Assembly: GCA_040902535.1 (NCBI GenBank)
Contig: JBBDXD010000018.1
Span: 1 to 64,000 of the forward strand
Direction: 5' to 3'
DNA: 64,000 nt
DNA from: Dehalococcoidia bacterium
Lineage (GTDB): Bacteria > Chloroflexota > Dehalococcoidia > DSTF01 > JACRBR01
A model generated the notes under the pieces. That model saw only the letters and a list, made by a program, of their open reading frames with translations, did no database searches and was not told the origin of the DNA. Below, one piece after another: positions 61,909 through 64,000 of the stretch. Made by a program: the position numbers and the translations under genes. Each line of letters begins with the position of its first letter. Position 1 is the first letter of the stretch.

Positions 61909-62178
61909 CTACTTGCGGAGGCCGAGTCTTGCGAGGATGGTGCGGTAGCGCGTGACGTCCCTGTTATTGAGATACGCCAACAGGCGACGACGCTGCCCGA
62001 CAAGCTTCAGGAGCCCGCGCTGGGTGTGGTAGTCGTGCTTGTTACGCTTCAGATGTTCGGTGAGGTTGTTGATGCGCTCCGTGAGGATTGCGATCTGGAC
62101 TTCGGTCGACCCGGTATCGGTCTCGTGGCCCTTGTACTCGCCGATCAGTTCGGCTTTGCGCTCTGTGGTTAGCGCCAT
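61909..62178 (-). CDS. rpsO: 30S ribosomal protein S15
   Basis: 89 residues, the standard length: [40 protein letters not shown], and [20 protein letters not shown] with [20 protein letters not shown]. It binds 16S rRNA at the three-way junction and organises the platform of the 30S subunit. Followed by pnp, the order seen in most bacteria. GAGGA precedes the ATG at 62178. Confidence 0.97.
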   Translation of the reverse strand: MALTTERKAELIGEYKGHETDTGSTEVQIAILTERINNLTEHLKRNKHDYHTQRGLLKLVGQRRRLLAYLNNRDVTRYRTILARLGLRK

Positions 62179-62269
62179 GCGACGTTCCGTCCTCTTTCTA
62201 CTCGAAGGTGAGTCTAACAGAGGCCTTCGGGGGTCGCAAATCAGGGATTCATAGTAAAAGGACGTCCCC

Positions 62270-63169
62270 ATGATACGTTCTGGTGAAGCCACGACCCCCC
62301 CGGCCATCGAGGAGAGCACGTTGACCGTCGCGATCGTCACTGACAGCACCGCGTGCATCCCGCCGCAAGTCGTGCAGCGCTACGGCATCGAGGTGGTGCC
62401 GGTGCACATCATCTTCGGCGGCCGCACGTTCGCCGATGCGATGCTGCCGGACGACGAGTTCTACGCGCTGCTGCGCTCATCGCGCGAGCGGCCGACGACG
62501 GCGGCGCCATCGCCCGGCATGTTCCTCGACGCGATCGCGCGGGCGGCACGCCGCGCCGACAGCGTGCTGTGCATCACCGTCTCCGCGCAGTTCAGCGCGA
62601 TGTACGACGCGGCGCGCCAGGCGATCGCGATGCTCATGAGCGAATCACCGGACGCCGACATCCGGATCATCGACTCGCGGAACGCCGCGATGGCACAGGG
62701 GTTCGTCGTGATCGAGGCGGCACGCCTGGCGCACGCCGGCGCATCGATCGAAGACGTCATGGCTCGCGCGCAGGACATGACGGCGCGCGTCACACTGCTG
62801 GCGATGCTCGACACGCTGGAGTTTCTCGCGCGGGGCGGCCGCGTGCCGCGAGTGGCAGCGTGGGCGGCGGGGCTGCTGCAGATGAAGCCGATCGTGCGGT
62901 TCAGCGCTTCCGACATCAAGCTGGCGGCGCGCACGCGCACGCGGCGGCGGGCGCTCGAACGCATCGCGGCGATGACGGTCGACGCTGCGCACGGCCGGCG
63001 GATCCACCTGGCGGTGCATCACGCCGACGCGCTCGAAGACGCGGAGGCGCTGCGCGACCGGCTGGTGGGCGCGCTCAACGTCGAGGAGTCGTTCGTCACG
63101 GAGTTCACGCAGGTGATGGGCGTACACACCGGCCCGGGCCTGACCGGCGTGGCGTTCTGGACGGAATAG
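62270..63169 (+). CDS. DegV-family fatty-acid-binding protein
   Basis: 299 residues. [20 protein letters not shown] opens the first DegV domain and [38 protein letters not shown], and [19 protein letters not shown] are typical. DegV (FakB) proteins carry fatty acids to the FakA kinase. The ATG at 62270 has AAAAGGA 7 bases upstream; the TTG at 62321, with GAGGAG, would give a shorter and more typical start. Confidence 0.88.
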   Translation: MIRSGEATTPPAIEESTLTVAIVTDSTACIPPQVVQRYGIEVVPVHIIFGGRTFADAMLPDDEFYALLRSSRERPTTAAPSPGMFLDAIARAARRADSVLCITVSAQFSAMYDAARQAIAMLMSESPDADIRIIDSRNAAMAQGFVVIEAARLAHAGASIEDVMARAQDMTARVTLLAMLDTLEFLARGGRVPRVAAWAAGLLQMKPIVRFSASDIKLAARTRTRRRALERIAAMTVDAAHGRRIHLAVHHADALEDAEALRDRLVGALNVEESFVTEFTQVMGVHTGPGLTGVAFWTE

Positions 63170-63257
63170 CCCGGACTTCTTGACGCAGAACTCCTTGCAG
63201 GTTCGTTACATACGCGCCTCGTGCCCCGAAAGAGGTATTCCCGGGCGCGAATCCCGT

Positions 63258-63263
63258 TAATCT
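63258..63263 (+). promoter_or_regulatory. TAATCT -10 box, leaderless start of receiver gene
   Basis: TAATCT, 7 bases (GGTCGAA), then ATG at 63271; no ribosome site. Confidence 0.5.
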
Positions 63264-63270
63264 GGTCGAA

Positions 63271-63648
63271 ATGCAGGGACATCTTGAGCACGCGCGCGTC
63301 CTCGTCATCGACGATGACGCCCCGATGAGCCGGATGATCGCGATGACGTTGCGTTCGAGCGGCTACGACGTAAGCATCGCCTCGAACGGGGAGCGCGGTC
63401 TCGAACAGGTCGAGGCGGAGCACCCGGACATCATCGTGCTGGACCTGAAGATGCCCGTGATGGACGGGCACGCGTTCTACCGCGAGCTGCGTCAGCGGGG
63501 CTTCGACATGCCGGTGATGATCGTCTCGGCGCACGGCGCCAGGCAGGCGCAGCGCGAATTGGACGCACAGGCCGCCATCAACAAGCCATTCTCACCGGAT
63601 GCCCTCTCCGACAAGGTGGAGGAGTTGCTGACGGCGGCCGGCCACTAG
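63271..63648 (+). CDS. single-domain response regulator (CheY-like)
   Basis: 125 residues, receiver only: RVLVIDDDAPMSRMIAMTLR (acidic pair), the phospho-acceptor Asp in DIIVLDLKMPVMDGHAFYRE, Ser in MIVSAHGA and Lys in AINKPFSPDALS. All signalling residues are present. It has no output domain and no partner kinase in view; likely a shuttle in a phosphorelay or motility system. Confidence 0.9.
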   Translation: MQGHLEHARVLVIDDDAPMSRMIAMTLRSSGYDVSIASNGERGLEQVEAEHPDIIVLDLKMPVMDGHAFYRELRQRGFDMPVMIVSAHGARQAQRELDAQAAINKPFSPDALSDKVEELLTAAGH

Positions 63649-63826
63649 GCGAACACGCGACACGGCACATACGTCGCATTGCGCGGGTGTCTAACCTGCC
63701 GGCCCGCGACGAAATGCGGTGCTCCGCATCGACCGAGTTGGGGTGTTCACCTAATTCCGGCTGGCTGCCGCTGCGGCATCCTGTGCATCGAACCGCGCGC
63801 GTTGCGAAGCAACACAGGAGACAGTG

Positions 63827-64000
63827 ATGGCGACGAACGACTCCAAGACCGTGCTGGCGCAAGACCTGAGCGAAGCGATCGACGATTTGCAGATCGCGCT
63901 CACGCGCGCGGCGGACGCAGCGACGCGCATCCAGAGCCTGATGCCGCGCGTCAGCGCGGTGAACGCGCTCCTGGACGAGATCGAGTCGGTGATCCAGTCG
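63827..64000 (+). CDS. N-terminal part of unknown helical protein (truncated by window end)
   Basis: 58 codons from the ATG at 63827 (CAGGAG upstream at 63815-63820). MATNDSKTVLAQDLSEAIDD, then LQIALTRAADAATRIQSLM and VSAVNALLDEIESVIQS; entirely helical and possibly coiled-coil. Too short to name. Confidence 0.6.
   Translation, partial: MATNDSKTVLAQDLSEAIDDLQIALTRAADAATRIQSLMPRVSAVNALLDEIESVIQS

Overview
The window is GC-rich, gene-dense bacterial DNA, probably a chromosome fragment from a metagenome. A run of about 42 C at the left end looks like an assembly artefact. The best guess for the host is Chloroflexota (Dehalococcoidia-like), held with moderate confidence. Supporting signs are a dnaJ-hspR-clpC heat-shock operon with an HspR-type operator, flavin/deazaflavin (F420-type) oxidoreductases, many acyl-CoA and amidohydrolase genes, no LPS genes, dispersed intergenic repeats, and many genes that seem to be transcribed leaderless (TANNNT 6-7 nt before the start codon, no Shine-Dalgarno). 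Actinobacteria are the main alternative.

Layout. 1-2.8 kb: minus-strand envelope operon (GT4 glycosyltransferase, methyltransferase, truncated serine hydrolase). 2.9-3.4 kb: Fic/Doc toxin with a tiny overlapping upstream gene. 3.4-4.5 kb: archaeal-type tyrosyl-tRNA synthetase. 4.6-12.9 kb: YcaQ-like DNA glycosylase, two MFS exporters, DUF1003 protein, enoyl-CoA hydratase, DinB-like protein, HpcH-type aldolase. 13.2-17.6 kb: secreted CAP protein followed by a stress-type group of small membrane proteins, an OmpR-type regulator, an SRPBCC protein and a hemerythrin with a long basic histone-H1-like tail. 17.7-20.8 kb: epoxide hydrolase, LLM oxidoreductase and amidohydrolase in one operon. 22.3-25.5 kb: a membrane-PAS-GGDEF-EAL sensor split by one frameshift. 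26.9-30.7 kb: a compact operon of an unknown protein, then PilO-, PilM-, PilN- and PilT-like proteins, with no pilin, PilB or PilC nearby.

33.2-37.5 kb is accessory DNA at a tRNA-Pro(GGG) gene. The 5' half of the tRNA plus its upstream flank is repeated at 36.3 kb, and a more diverged copy lies at 37.4 kb. The interval holds a visibly less GC-rich cassette: a broken GmrSD-like DUF262/DUF1524 nuclease and an Abi-like protein with a HEPN-type motif. No integrase is present.

38-45.8 kb: DinB proteins, amidohydrolase, family III CoA-transferase, Fpg/Nei glycosylase, NagA, GNAT, an epimerase-like VOC protein, and two regions full of dispersed repeats. 46.4-50.3 kb: clpC-hspR-dnaJ. 50.5-56.2 kb: GT-C-like membrane protein, deazaflavin-type oxidoreductase, membrane Fe-S (CCG-domain) electron-transfer protein, recF. 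57.5-64 kb: cyclase, enoyl-CoA hydratase, rpsO-pnp (the PNPase carries an Arg/Gly-rich tail), DegV, a CheY-like regulator and a truncated gene at the right end.

Three genes are split by one- or two-base indels near G/C runs (24.81, 34.50 and 46.07 kb). Whether these are real pseudogenes or consensus errors cannot be settled from the sequence alone.
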